Assembly (NCBI GenBank): GCA_022539475.1
Contig: VCMS01000005.1
Span: 635,607 to 699,606 of the forward strand
Direction of reading: 5' to 3'
Origin: Gracilaria domingensis
Taxonomy: Eukaryota; Rhodophyta; Florideophyceae; Gracilariales; Gracilariaceae
DNA length: 64,000 nt
Below, one piece after another: positions 20,235-30,601 of the stretch. The translations under genes and the position numbers were made by a program. How positions within the stretch are numbered: position 1 is the stretch's first letter; each line of letters opens with the position of its first letter. The notes beneath the pieces are model-generated. The model did not search any database and was not told where the DNA came from. It saw only the letters and a list, made by a program, of their open reading frames with translations.

Positions 20235-23117
20235 TTAACCAGTATTCTGAAGAGCTGACGACAATCCCTTCATCGAAATGATCAGCGCATCAACAAGAGC
20301 CGCGCCTTCCTCTGCCCCAACACCCTCCTTCACCACACCCTTCACAGTAACCGACCTCCACCTCTTCAGCAGTTCAACTTGGGCAAGGTTCATCGGCGTG
20401 AGCCATTCACGGCGCGTATTAATCGCACGCTGCTGCACCCGATCCTTGTCTAACAGTTGTTGCTCTCCGGCCACCTTCAAAACCAGGTCAATTGTCTCCA
20501 CCAAAAGCCCGCGCAACATCACACCAAATTGCTTCTGTTCCTCGTCCACAACCAGTACATCGTCATATCGACTCGAAATATGCGGGTCGGCCTTTGCCAA
20601 AACCATTTCAATCAGGTCAAAGAACGATCTGAAAAACGGCCATTTCTCGTACATCTCTCGCAACAGCTCTGCTCCATTCTCCGACTTCATCCCAGCCTGA
20701 AGAGCAGACCCAAGTCCTAGCCACACAGGCAAGTGTAGCCTCGTCTGAGTCCAGGCAAACACCCACGGAATAGCGCGCAAGGTTTCCACACCGCCTTCCT
20801 TACGTTTCTGTGGCCTCGAACCAATGTTAAGCAGTCCAAGCTCCTGTTCAGGAGTTGCGGAGCGGAAGTACTGAACGAATCGATCATCGCCATGAACAAT
20901 CTCACGATACTTGGCGCAAGAAATCTCAGACATCATATCCAGCACATCACGATACTCCTTCTTCACAGGCACAGGATCATTCAGGTCCGCCTTCAACACC
21001 GCAGTGGTATAAACTTCCAAAGTCTTCCATGCCAACGCCGGTAAACCAAAGTCCTGTTCCATGACCTCTCCCTGAATGGTCACTCTTAGATACTTGTTCA
21101 CCGTTCGCGGCGGCTGTGACAAAATGGCTAGATGCTGTGGACCTCCGCCCCGCCCAACAGTACCCCCACGACCGTGGAAGAAACGAAGAGTGATTCCATG
21201 TTTCTCAGCACATTCTACCATTCGTTCCTGTGCCTTGTACAGCTCCCACGCCGACGTAAGCCGACCGCCATCCTTACCGCTGTCCGAGTAACCAATCATC
21301 ACTTCCTGAACCGAATTGAAGCGCGTTCGCAGATGCTCGCGATACCATTTGTTCTCGAACAATGTGCTCAACACCATGGTTGAGTTTTGCAGCGCATAGA
21401 TAGTCTCAAGCAGCGGCACAACACGCAATGAGTTAGCGCCACAGTCTGCAGAACATTCTCTTTGGAAAACTTCCACAGCAAGCACATCCGACGGTCTCAT
21501 GCACATGGAGATGATATACGCTCCTAACGCTTCGGACCCAATCTCTGAAATGGTTTCAAAAGTGTCCAAAACGTTCTTTGCCTTACCAGTAGCCGGGTGG
21601 TCCCTGGGAATCAGAGGGCGTTTGCCCTCCAAAACACTTGTGAGAAACTCTAGTCTCTGGTCCTCCTTCAGGTCTTCATACTTGCCCATACCAAGGTAAT
21701 CCGTGATGACCGACAGGGCGTTGGTATGTTCATCAGCCTCTTGACGAATGTCGAGCTTTACCAGGGTGAGACCGAAGATGTTCACCCTGCGAATGAGGTC
21801 CTTGAGCTTTCCTTCAGCAAGAATCTTATCTCCTGTTTCAACCAGAGAGCGGTACATGACGAGAAGAGGCTCCAAGAGTTCATCCTTTGTGGTGTAGATG
21901 GGGGCAGCTGGGTCGGCAATGGGTGGGTTGTGGTTTGCCAGAAGAGCCTCGCAATACTCTCGTGTGGCAGTCATACGATCACGAATGTGGTAGAAGCACA
22001 CGCGGAACGGTTCGGTGGGCGGTACATGGTTCCAAAACTCTTTGTACCGAATCTTGTTCGGAACATAATTACCGGGGTTTTCCTTGCGCGCTTTCTCTAC
22101 AAACTCAGCCATCTTCTTGTTGTACTCGAGCAATTCATCAGAACCGTAGTGCAGAGAAAGATCAAAAAGAAGATTCTCAATCTCTGTGAGATACAGACAG
22201 GCGGCTCTGTAACGATTGATGGCAACCACCTCTCGGGTTACTGCCGGGGTGACGAAAGGATTGCCATCACGGTCACCACCAGCCCACGATCCAAATAGAA
22301 ACGGCCTGGCATCTAACGGGAGCGGCTCGAGTCCTCTGGACACCAAGTAGCGATCCATCTGGGACATGTAGGTTGGTGTGGCGTCCCACACAGTGTCCTC
22401 GATAACATGGATGATGTTACGAGCCTCATCTTCCGGTTTGGGCTTGGATCGACGAACCTCATCAGTGCGCCACAAACCAAGAAGGCAAGACCTAAGCTTC
22501 TCTTCGTTGTCCTTCCTCTCAAGAGGAGTTAGATACTGGTCGTGATTGGACTCAATACATCTGGCAATCTCGTGCAGCTTAGCCAGGAGGGAGCGACGAA
22601 CCGCCTGCGTCGGATGGGCAGTGAGAACCATTTCAACAGTCTGAGTGGTGAGTTGATCGCGAATCTCCTGCAACGATTTGCCATTGTCCTCCAGCTCTTC
22701 TACAATCTCGTGAAGGAAGAAGTGAGTCAAGAGCGAAGATTCACCCCTTTCAAAGGCGCGACGGCGACGAATGCGGTGAACATGTTCGGCAAGATTGGCC
22801 AGATTGCACATGTTCGAAAACAAAGAACCGACGACTGTGAGCTGAGAGACGTCAAGATTCTCGATGAGATCGGCGAGATCATTGAACGAAGCATCATCCT
22901 TGAAAGACGAGTCATAGATTTTGGCCAAGCTGCGCACTTTTTCCAGGATGGCCATGTCACAAGGAGGAAGCTGGAGCTCAATCAGCGCCAAAAGGGTGTC
23001 GCAAAGCTGATTGACATCCTGCTGCAACGGAGAGACAAAGTCAACGGAATCAATGCGACTTGCCTTGGTGAGCGGGTTGGCAACGCCCTTCATCGCCAGC
23101 GGCATGGCTCCTACCAT
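20235..23117 (-). CDS. PPC: phosphoenolpyruvate carboxylase
   Basis: Cytosolic enzyme adding bicarbonate to PEP to give oxaloacetate, the anaplerotic feed of the TCA cycle. 960 aa from ATG 23117, the usual plant-type length. Seen: VLTAHPTQAVRRSLL with the catalytic His (residue 168), GGDRDGNPFVTP, the second catalytic region GYSDSGKDGGRLTSAW, the glycine loop FFHGRGGTVGRGGGP, and the C-terminal QNTG found at the end of plant-type PEPCs. A longer frame to 23192 would begin with TTG only 10 bp from a TATA box, so it is rejected. The plant N-terminal phosphorylation motif (S-I-D after basic residues) is not clearly present; KASRIDS near residue 20 is only similar. Intronless. Confidence 0.97.
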   Translation of the reverse strand: MVGAMPLAMKGVANPLTKASRIDSVDFVSPLQQDVNQLCDTLLALIELQLPPCDMAILEKVRSLAKIYDSSFKDDASFNDLADLIENLDVSQLTVVGSLFSNMCNLANLAEHVHRIRRRRAFERGESSLLTHFFLHEIVEELEDNGKSLQEIRDQLTTQTVEMVLTAHPTQAVRRSLLAKLHEIARCIESNHDQYLTPLERKDNEEKLRSCLLGLWRTDEVRRSKPKPEDEARNIIHVIEDTVWDATPTYMSQMDRYLVSRGLEPLPLDARPFLFGSWAGGDRDGNPFVTPAVTREVVAINRYRAACLYLTEIENLLFDLSLHYGSDELLEYNKKMAEFVEKARKENPGNYVPNKIRYKEFWNHVPPTEPFRVCFYHIRDRMTATREYCEALLANHNPPIADPAAPIYTTKDELLEPLLVMYRSLVETGDKILAEGKLKDLIRRVNIFGLTLVKLDIRQEADEHTNALSVITDYLGMGKYEDLKEDQRLEFLTSVLEGKRPLIPRDHPATGKAKNVLDTFETISEIGSEALGAYIISMCMRPSDVLAVEVFQRECSADCGANSLRVVPLLETIYALQNSTMVLSTLFENKWYREHLRTRFNSVQEVMIGYSDSGKDGGRLTSAWELYKAQERMVECAEKHGITLRFFHGRGGTVGRGGGPQHLAILSQPPRTVNKYLRVTIQGEVMEQDFGLPALAWKTLEVYTTAVLKADLNDPVPVKKEYRDVLDMMSEISCAKYREIVHGDDRFVQYFRSATPEQELGLLNIGSRPQKRKEGGVETLRAIPWVFAWTQTRLHLPVWLGLGSALQAGMKSENGAELLREMYEKWPFFRSFFDLIEMVLAKADPHISSRYDDVLVVDEEQKQFGVMLRGLLVETIDLVLKVAGEQQLLDKDRVQQRAINTRREWLTPMNLAQVELLKRWRSVTVKGVVKEGVGAEEGAALVDALIISMKGLSSALQNTG

Positions 23118-23201
23118 GATGCAGAAGAGACAGCAACGTACAGAAGCAGTCAGCACGGACACGCAGTAAAAGGCAGTTGAACTCTCAGGCAAGAAAAGGC
23201 G

Positions 23202-23209
23202 CTTTTATA
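23202..23209 (-). promoter_or_regulatory. TATA box of PEPC
   Basis: TATAAAAG on the minus strand, 85 bp upstream of ATG 23117. Initiation about 30 bp downstream gives a 5' UTR near 60 nt and excludes the upstream TTG at 23192 as a start. Upstream of it, 23210-23540 is CpG-rich without a gene. Confidence 0.7.
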
Positions 23210-23572
23210 CGCACAAAAGGCTCAGATGGGCGCCGACGGTGATGCGCGCGTCGTCCACACGGGACAAGAGAGCGACGAGATTGACGCCCGATTCGTCAGC
23301 TCGAGCGCATCAGCGACGCGGCTATGCACTCATTCTTTAAGATCTGAGCGCAGAGCGATGTGGCGCGTGCGCTGGCACACGCTGATTGGCCCGCGGCCCG
23401 CGAGCACGTGGCGCTCATTGGCGCGTCGCCAACGTTGCGAATATGCGCATACGCTGGCGCCGCATTGCGCAATCGCGCATGAGCTGGCGCAGCCGCACGG
23501 CGCCGCCGGGCCCAACGCGGCTCTCAACTTCATTCTTCTTCTTCTATCAACTGATCGCAATTGGTACATAAT

Positions 23573-24589
23573 CTACATCACATAGCCGTGCCGCTCGCGC
23601 GCCGCAAGGTTCAGAAAGTACGGCCCTAGGAACGTCACCATGAACACCAGACCGCCGTGCAGCGCGGCGGCGCCGTCACCCTGAGTGAAGACGGGTGAGT
23701 TAACGTACCCCAGCTGAACGATCGTAAAGTTCAGATACAACACCAAGTAGAGCGCCGCCCACATCAGGTAGTAAAGAGGCGACGGCGTTCGTTCCTTCTT
23801 TGCCAGATGCACTGCGAATCCGCCCCAGCAGATCATCAAAATTCCCGTCACAATCGTAAACACTGGAAGTACACCGATGTGCGGCGGCGCTATGAACGGC
23901 GCTTCCAGTCTCCCTGTTCCCACGCTTGAGTTTATGACGCCGCCTACTATCAGAGTCCACACTCCGGCCAAAGCCAGATTGCCGTTCCAGAACACTGCCC
24001 TCATCTTGTTTCCGGAGTTCTGCAGCAGGAAGTCTACGCCGGTTATCGCGCTGACCAAGCGAGCCATAAAGACAAATTGACCTCCTTGCAGTGCGAGACA
24101 GAAGTGGAACGACGTGAATATCCCCATCACGATGATCAAACGACTCTGACTCAGGTTCAAACCCTCCATCAGCGGATCTGTCAAGTCAGCCGCTCTGATT
24201 GACGGTAGCACAAACACGAAAACAGCAAACACGTAATACCCAAGTACCGTTTGAATTACCATACAAATCTTGATGAATCTTACATTATACCGCCTCAGTA
24301 CCAACGCATACATCCCAATAAACAGCCCCAACAACCCGAACGTAACTTCAAACAAGCCCCCAAGAAAAGGAACAAACGATGGTGGCCGTTCGTCGAACAA
24401 ATCCACTGAAGGGTTGGATGTCACCACCCGAAGCGCACCTTCCGTAATTACGAGAACGCTCCATATCATAAGCAAAGCCGACGTTTGAACGATCGCCGGC
24501 GACGTTTTACCGTAAGCAATCGGTTTGGCGAGCGGGTCTTTGAAGAGTTTGCTGTCATACTCGTCCGTAGATGAAATGTCTGTACTCAT
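23573..24589 (-). CDS. 8-TM orphan membrane protein, paralogue 1
   Basis: 338 aa from ATG 24589 (the longer frame to 24694 has only a GTG start). Eight predicted membrane helices with short loops. It is a clear paralogue of the gene at 28964-29989: shared blocks include FVPFLGGL in helix 2, SFHFCLALQGGQFVF in helix 4, SGNKMRAVFWN before helix 5, LNFTIVQ in helix 7 and GLVFM...LGPYF in helix 8. The conserved His and Gln residues inside helix 4 could bind a ligand or metal. I do not recognise the family. The two copies flank the C2/repeat gene. A TATA-like element (TATAAACA, minus) sits at 24757-24750. Confidence 0.75.
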   Translation of the reverse strand: MSTDISSTDEYDSKLFKDPLAKPIAYGKTSPAIVQTSALLMIWSVLVITEGALRVVTSNPSVDLFDERPPSFVPFLGGLFEVTFGLLGLFIGMYALVLRRYNVRFIKICMVIQTVLGYYVFAVFVFVLPSIRAADLTDPLMEGLNLSQSRLIIVMGIFTSFHFCLALQGGQFVFMARLVSAITGVDFLLQNSGNKMRAVFWNGNLALAGVWTLIVGGVINSSVGTGRLEAPFIAPPHIGVLPVFTIVTGILMICWGGFAVHLAKKERTPSPLYYLMWAALYLVLYLNFTIVQLGYVNSPVFTQGDGAAALHGGLVFMVTFLGPYFLNLAARERHGYVM

Positions 24590-25947
24590 GACGGAACACT
24601 GACGTAGAGAGAAGTGGCGCGCTTGAAGAGACACAAAGCGTCGTGAAGAGGGGGTTGTGTTGCGCTTGCACCGACCCCTTGCCGGGCGGTGCACATGACG
24701 CGTTTTACTTTCTAGCTGACCGCTGCCCGCTGACGCACGCCCTGATATTGTTTATAAGATATATCCCTGTTGCTCGCGCATTGGAGAAATCTAGGGTATC
24801 TACATACACAACGCGCCACCGTCAGTTTCCTACGGCGAGTAGATACTCTCTGTAAAGTTATGTACACAGACAACAGCTATCAGCACCTACAGACAAATCT
24901 TCACTTGTTCACTCTTTGTCAAATATGCGTTGACGACTGTTCTCACTCCTGCAGCGAATGAAATGTCGCGTTGCACCTAAACGTGAAGGTGATCGCAAAC
25001 GCACTGCTGGCGGACGTTCCATGAAGAAATAAATCCAAACCTGGTGTGATACCGATGCCACGTTTTGGAGACATTTAGTGCTGAGTACTCTTCGTCCTTT
25101 CAAGAGACTTGAAGTTGTCAACACGGAACAACGCTTGAGCGTATCCTGAACGCTTGTGACGGGGAAGTATTCCAGGTTCCCAGTGAAATTAACATTTCGC
25201 AAAATACTGTTTTCTGGAGGAGAAGGCTATCTTCGGCCCGTGTGATACAGGGACTTCAGGTTTTAACCATTATGGCTATGTGTGGCGCTTAAACAGAGAA
25301 AATTTTTGTCTCAGAATGTTGTGTCCTTGTTGATGTCTTGTGATCACTCTTGACGATATAGTGTCAATGCCTTATCCCAAGGTAGGTCACTCCCAAAGAT
25401 AGAACCGTGAAATACAGTGCCGAATAAACACACTGCTCATTTCGAGGGAATAAGGTTAAAACGCTGACTTTCAGAGAGCTCTCCGAAGGAAGGCTAGAGC
25501 AGAAAAGAGGGGTAAAACGTTAGCCTTCTAGCTAGCTAGCCCCTTTACCTACCAAAATCATGCAAAGGATATTGTATGTCGATGTAAGCTTTTTGATGAA
25601 AACCTAGTGGCAAAATGATAACGACTTTGAGAGCTTCATCTGCTCAGGATATTGTACCGCTCTGTTCACGATACAAAACCGAGCATAAAAGTGAAGCTCG
25701 CATGTGTCTGGCCCACAAAAGTCGTCTACAATTTTTCTCAACTCGCTCAGCTGGCCATTATTTGCACGTAACCTATGGAACATGAATTGCACCGGAAGAA
25801 CCATATCATGAAGTTCACGCAACTATATCTGCTTCTCTTTCATAATGAGCCAACGGCTTCGCTATTGAAACGGCTTTTAAGCGGCATTGGATTGAAAAGC
25901 GCTGAAGCACTATCATCCTCCGAACACAAAAAACAAAAACATCAACG
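24590..25947. other. intergenic region between divergent genes
   Basis: About 1.35 kb between the first 8-TM gene (-) and the C2/repeat gene (+). Nothing coding is supported. A run CTAGCTAGCTAG lies near 25530. Confidence 0.5.
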
Positions 25948-27852
25948 ATGGACAACTCTCAAAATGCATTCCTTATCCGAATCAAAGGAGGAACTCGTTT
26001 CCGTGGCACAAACCCGTACATTATAACTTGTCTTGACAACGACTTAAGCACCGAACTTCATCGCACCCGAGCCGTAGATGGAGGTCGTTACGTCGCCTGG
26101 AACGAGGCGTTCGTCATCGACATTTCCGAATATTGCAAAGAAAAACAACCGACATATCTAACCTTTGTCTTTGTCGATGCGAGCAAGACGGGGGTTTCTT
26201 CTCTTGGTTATGTCCAACTTGAGCTGCGAAATATTCGCAACTCTGAGCTGGAAGAGGTAACCGAAGATATAAGGGATGGAAAGGGAACTATTACGTTCAG
26301 TACGATGCCGGTCGAACAACCTTCTTCAGCTCTCAGTGAGTATGCAGCAAAGATAAAAGGATATTTCGCAGGTGTGTTTCACGGGACGAATTCCTCGGAG
26401 AGCAGTGACGGATCTTCAAGTCAGCCCGAAACTGTGTATGGAAGGACCTTGGGTGCTGTCAAAGGTGTAGCAGCGTCTGCGGTGGGTGTCGCAAATGCAA
26501 AACTAAACCCTTCTGAAAGTGACGAACAAGAAAAGAGCGAGATTGCTGGCAATGGAAATGATGGTGGCTCTTCTTCTCAGTCTCCATTGGAAGGTCTGCA
26601 GCACATGATACACTCCAAAGTTGAGCAGGCACGGGAAGGAATTGCACACGCTGTAGACAAGGTGAAGCCGACAGACAAACCTGAGGCTGAAGTGGGTGAT
26701 GCTACTGCTAGTGCAAGCGCCGCTGCTGCCGGTGCAGCCGCAGCCGTGGCTGGAGCGGGTGCTGCCGCTGCGGCTGCGGGAGCAGGGGCTGCTGCTGCTG
26801 CTGACGCTGGCGCCGCTGAAGCAAGCACTGCCGCCGCTGCTGCCAATGAAAGTGCCACCGCTACTAGATCGCCGTCACCCTCCCGGCTGGATGCTCTGCA
26901 AGAAACGTTACAATCCAAAGTGCAACAGGCAAAGGCGGGATTCTCCGAAGCTGTAGAGAAAGTGAAAGCAGGAGACAAACTAGAGGGAGAGGCCGTCGAT
27001 GCTACCGTTGGCACAAGTGCGGCCACTGAGGGCTCTGCTTCGCCTTCTCGACTGAGCGGTTTACAGGAAATGGTGCAAACCAAAGTGGGCCAGGCAAGGG
27101 AAGGTTTCTCGCACGCCGTTGAGAAGGTGAAATCGGGCGATAAGGCTGAGGCCGGACCTAGTGAAGAGGCTGCCGGTGCAGGGGCCGCCGCTACTGCTTC
27201 CGCTACGTCGCCTCGACTGAGCGGCTTACAGGACTTGGTGCACTCTAAGGTAGAGCAGGCAAAGGAAGGAATCTCGCACGTTGCCGAGAAGGTGAAGGGA
27301 GCTGAAAAGCCAGTCGGCGAGGAGGCTGGAGCTGCAGGCGATGGCGCTACCGGGGCTGCCTCGCCATCTCGACTGGGGGGCCTGCAGGACATGATCCACT
27401 CCAGGGTAGAACAGGCAAAAGAGGGGCTCTCCCACGCCGTGGAGAAGGTCAAGCCCGCGGAAAAGCCAGAAGGTGAAATTAGTGAGGCGACTGCTGACGC
27501 AGGTACCCCTGGTAGCGCTGCCCAAGGATCTGCACAATCGTCACGTCTGGGCGGTTTGCAAGACAAGTTGTACTCAAAGGCAGGGCAGGCAAAGGAGGGA
27601 ATCTCGCACGCAGTGGAGAAGGTGACGCCCGGGGACAAAGCCAACGACAGTGCGTGGCCCGCAGAGGGCAGCAGCGCCACAGAAGCTGCTCCCGGACCTC
27701 AGTCGCCGCTGCAGACGATGGGGGATATGCTGAACTCGACTGTGCAGCAGACGAGAGAGGGACTGGCCAATCTGATGGGCAGAATGAGATTGGGGGATCA
27801 AAGCGGGGCAGCTGGTAACAATGCTGAGGGAGGTACGGCAACGAAGCCGTAA
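25948..27852 (+). CDS. C2-like domain plus seven amphipathic-helix repeats
   Basis: 634 aa. Residues 1-125 look like a C2 domain (GTNPYIITCLD, WNEAFVIDI, LTFVFVDAS, LGYVQLEL in the right order for the beta-sandwich), the type that binds membranes. From residue about 212 there are seven copies of a roughly 36-residue unit starting near residues 212, 310, 365, 421, 472, 531 and 585, with consensus SPSRLxGLQDxxHSKVEQAKEG then ISHAVEKVKPGDK; copy 7 is the most diverged. Each unit is an amphipathic helix with Lys/Glu spacing like LEA group 3, apolipoprotein or perilipin helices. Copies are separated by Ala/Gly-rich linkers, longest near residues 250-300. Inferred role: coating of a membrane or lipid surface, or desiccation protection. 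Unnamed by me; single exon. Confidence 0.75.
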   Translation: MDNSQNAFLIRIKGGTRFRGTNPYIITCLDNDLSTELHRTRAVDGGRYVAWNEAFVIDISEYCKEKQPTYLTFVFVDASKTGVSSLGYVQLELRNIRNSELEEVTEDIRDGKGTITFSTMPVEQPSSALSEYAAKIKGYFAGVFHGTNSSESSDGSSSQPETVYGRTLGAVKGVAASAVGVANAKLNPSESDEQEKSEIAGNGNDGGSSSQSPLEGLQHMIHSKVEQAREGIAHAVDKVKPTDKPEAEVGDATASASAAAAGAAAAVAGAGAAAAAAGAGAAAAADAGAAEASTAAAAANESATATRSPSPSRLDALQETLQSKVQQAKAGFSEAVEKVKAGDKLEGEAVDATVGTSAATEGSASPSRLSGLQEMVQTKVGQAREGFSHAVEKVKSGDKAEAGPSEEAAGAGAAATASATSPRLSGLQDLVHSKVEQAKEGISHVAEKVKGAEKPVGEEAGAAGDGATGAASPSRLGGLQDMIHSRVEQAKEGLSHAVEKVKPAEKPEGEISEATADAGTPGSAAQGSAQSSRLGGLQDKLYSKAGQAKEGISHAVEKVTPGDKANDSAWPAEGSSATEAAPGPQSPLQTMGDMLNSTVQQTREGLANLMGRMRLGDQSGAAGNNAEGGTATKP

Positions 27853-28963
27853 GGAGAAACAGAGGGGCAGCAAGCAAATGAGGGGGGGATAGCGCGATGT
27901 TCATGTGGGAATGACTTGTGTGGCGGATGGAATACAACGTGGGGTTGGCACGAGATTCGAGGCTGCGGTGTACGGCGATGGTGGATGGCGTCGGCAATCA
28001 GGTTACTCACGGTGCGTTGAGGGCGTGGGACAAGTGGATGGCAACGACGAAGACTCGTGAGAGGGAAACCGGCGCGGATTGCAGTGACAGCTTCACAGCT
28101 CATTGAATTGACAGCGCTTTTCGTGGAGGTGCACGCTGCGGTATCGAGCGGCGGCGGACGAGTATCATACAAGGCTGGTATTAGCCGTGTACGATCTAGA
28201 GTTTGGCGCGGACGTGGGTACGCGAAGCGGGGTAGGAATTAAAAGACGGCCATGACGTCAGCACGGGCATGACAGAGCTTGCGTATTTGTAACGCCAATG
28301 CATCCATCTTGCCCGCGCGCCGCACAAGTGCGGCACAGCGGCACAGCGGCACCGCGGCACTGCGGCAGGGCGGCGCGCGCGCGCGCGGCTCGACGGCGGC
28401 GATGCGCATCGGCACGCAGCGCCGCCCAAATCGTGTGGCCACCGGCGGCGCCGAACGGCCAACCGTCGAAAAGCGGGCGCGGCCCACCACGTCAGCGCGG
28501 CGCGCGCGCGGACGCTCGCCGCGCCGCCGCCGCCGCCACGCGCGGACCGGGCGCGCGGCGGTGAACGGCACGCGCGTGACGCGCGCGCGCGGCGCGCAAC
28601 ATACAGTTGCGCGTCCCTTCACCGCGCGCGCCGACACGCGCCGCGAACGTTGCGCGGCGAAGGGCGCGTGACGTGTTTTTCTCCGCGACGCGCGCACGCG
28701 CGGTGGCGCTTTGGCGCACTGCCGCAGCGAGGGGCGCGTTTCTACGCGCGTCACAGCCGCGAGCGCTACTGCTGACTGGGTCCGTTGCAGCCGTGCACCG
28801 TACTTAAACCGCCGCTCGCGCCGTCGCCGGGGGCTCATTCCATTCTCCATCAGACCTTTTGGAGTTCCAAGCTCCAATCGTTCAAGCCGCCCCACAAAAG
28901 GCTTCTCGCCGACATCTGCTCATCTGCACCTGCGAAAGAGCTCTATTGTGTTCACTTCCCGTC
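27853..28963. other. CpG-rich intergenic region and promoter of the second 8-TM gene
   Basis: 28300-28800 is extremely rich in CG dinucleotides and GCGCGC runs, leaving all six frames open for long distances; none is credible as a protein (Arg/Ala only). The promoter of the gene at 28964 is probably here; the only TATA-like element is a weak CTTAAAC near 28803. Confidence 0.55.
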
Positions 28964-29989
28964 ATGGAGGCTCCCGCCGCACCGATGCAGCCCGACGTTG
29001 AGAATGGGCTCGATGACAAGCAAATGATGAACAAGAAGTCGCTGGCGTTTCTTGAAGCCGGCGCCTTTCTCACGATCTGGTCGCTGCTGGTGATCAACGA
29101 AGGCGCGATTCGCGTCATCCAAGCGCGTCCCGTGGTGGATCTGTTCCTTGACGATGGCAGAATCAGGCGATTTGTGCCGTTCCTTGGCGGTCTGCTGGAG
29201 GTGGCGTTTGGTGTGCTCGGCCTGTACGTGGGTATTTCTGCGCTTGTGTTGCGCTGGTTCAACGAAAGCATCACAAAGCTGGTGATGGCCATTCAGACTG
29301 TGTTTGGTTACTTTGTGTTCGCTGTGTTTGTGTTTGCGCTTCCCGCCGTGCGAGCGGCCGATCTTGAAGAGGGACAAGGTATTCCTATTGTTGGACTGAC
29401 TCTCTTCCAGAACCGCTTCATCATCTGGATGGGCATTCTGACGTCATTCCACTTCTGCTTGTCGCTGCAGGGTGGTCAGTTTGTGTTTTTGGCGCGGCTG
29501 GTGAGCGCCGGTACCGGACGCGATTTCATGAAGGCGCAGTCTGGCAACAAGATGCGTGCGGTGTTCTGGAACATGAACTTGGCTCTCTCGGGTCTGTGGA
29601 CGCTGATCACGGGCGCGCTGATTCAGGCTGAATTTGGCGGCGGTCGTCTGGACGCTCCGTTTGTGTCGCCGCCCAACGTGGGCCGGCTGCCGGGCATGAC
29701 GATTGCGGCGGGTGTGTTCATGATCACGTGGGGTCTTGTGGGCGCGTTCTTTGGTGTGAGCGGTGGCTCTGTGCCGTCGTTCTACTACTTTGGCACTGCG
29801 TTCGTGTACTTGTTTGCGTTCTTGAACTTCACAATTGTGCAGTTTGGCCAGCTGGACTTCCTCGGCGACGGGGCGGAGCCAATTGACGGAGCCACGGCGT
29901 TGCACGCCGGGCTGGTGTTCATGACGGTGGCGCTCGGGCCGTACTTTGTGAACCAGGCGGACCGCGAGAGGAATGGAGAGAGTTACTAG
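28964..29989 (+). CDS. 8-TM orphan membrane protein, paralogue 2
   Basis: 341 aa from ATG 28964; upstream in-frame sequence lacks an ATG (only TTG at 28859). Eight predicted helices; shares all conserved blocks with the gene at 23573-24589, for example SFHFCLSLQGGQFVFLARL, SGNKMRAVFWN, LNFTIVQ and GLVFM. By eye the middle third is about 60 percent identical. Much more GC-rich codon use than paralogue 1. AATAAA at 30133-30138 follows the stop by about 145 nt. Function unknown; the pair plus the C2/repeat gene between them could be a functional neighbourhood or just a local duplication. Confidence 0.75.
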   Translation: MEAPAAPMQPDVENGLDDKQMMNKKSLAFLEAGAFLTIWSLLVINEGAIRVIQARPVVDLFLDDGRIRRFVPFLGGLLEVAFGVLGLYVGISALVLRWFNESITKLVMAIQTVFGYFVFAVFVFALPAVRAADLEEGQGIPIVGLTLFQNRFIIWMGILTSFHFCLSLQGGQFVFLARLVSAGTGRDFMKAQSGNKMRAVFWNMNLALSGLWTLITGALIQAEFGGGRLDAPFVSPPNVGRLPGMTIAAGVFMITWGLVGAFFGVSGGSVPSFYYFGTAFVYLFAFLNFTIVQFGQLDFLGDGAEPIDGATALHAGLVFMTVALGPYFVNQADRERNGESY

Positions 29990-30132
29990 AGTGGTGTAGG
30001 GCTACCGCACCAGCAGTCTGGTGTGCTTTCCGTGTGTTTGCTCTGTTCTATTTTTTTTGTTGACTTGAGGATACCAACGTGTCTTGTTTTTTGTAGTGTT
30101 GAATAACTGCTTGGATCGACTGGTGTACAGTA

Positions 30133-30138
30133 AATAAA
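30133..30138 (+). terminator. AATAAA polyadenylation signal
   Basis: AATAAA about 145 nt after the stop of the second 8-TM gene. Confidence 0.45.
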
Positions 30139-30601
30139 GAAGACGACACTGTTTCCGGTTCGGGTGCGTTTTGTTTTGGTGCGCGCGTTTCTCGTAGAAA
30201 CTTTCTACGTGAAGCTGAGTGCCCGCTGCTGCTGCCAGCGCGGCGCGCCGCTGCGCGCGTGACGCCCTGCTGTCGCCGCCTGCCGCTGTTTTCTCCCCCG
30301 AATTGCGGCCGCGCGCATTTGTGCGCGAGCATTCCCGGATGGAGACGCGCGCGCCCCATCCTACTCTCGGGAGTTGTGCCCGGCAGTGACGCCGTCGTTG
30401 TTGCCGATCGTCTTGCAAGGTACACTCGAGACCGTTTCACGCCGTCGAGGCCGTCTCACGCCGCCGAAACGTCCCGCAAACCGCGCGCGCGCCGCCGCTC
30501 ATTCGTTACGAACACGCCGCGCCGTCCCCACCAAGATACAACCATGCCACGCGCGGCGCGCCGCGCCGCCGCGCGCGCGCGCCCCCGCGCCACGCGCCGC
30601 C

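Noticed and set aside
20235-23192. PEPC start at 23192 (985 aa)
   Set aside because: It would need a TTG start 10 bp from the TATA box; ATG 23117 fits promoter spacing and family length.
28239-28895. 218-aa minus-strand open frame
   Set aside because: Arg/Ala-only composition caused by CG-rich DNA; every frame is open there.
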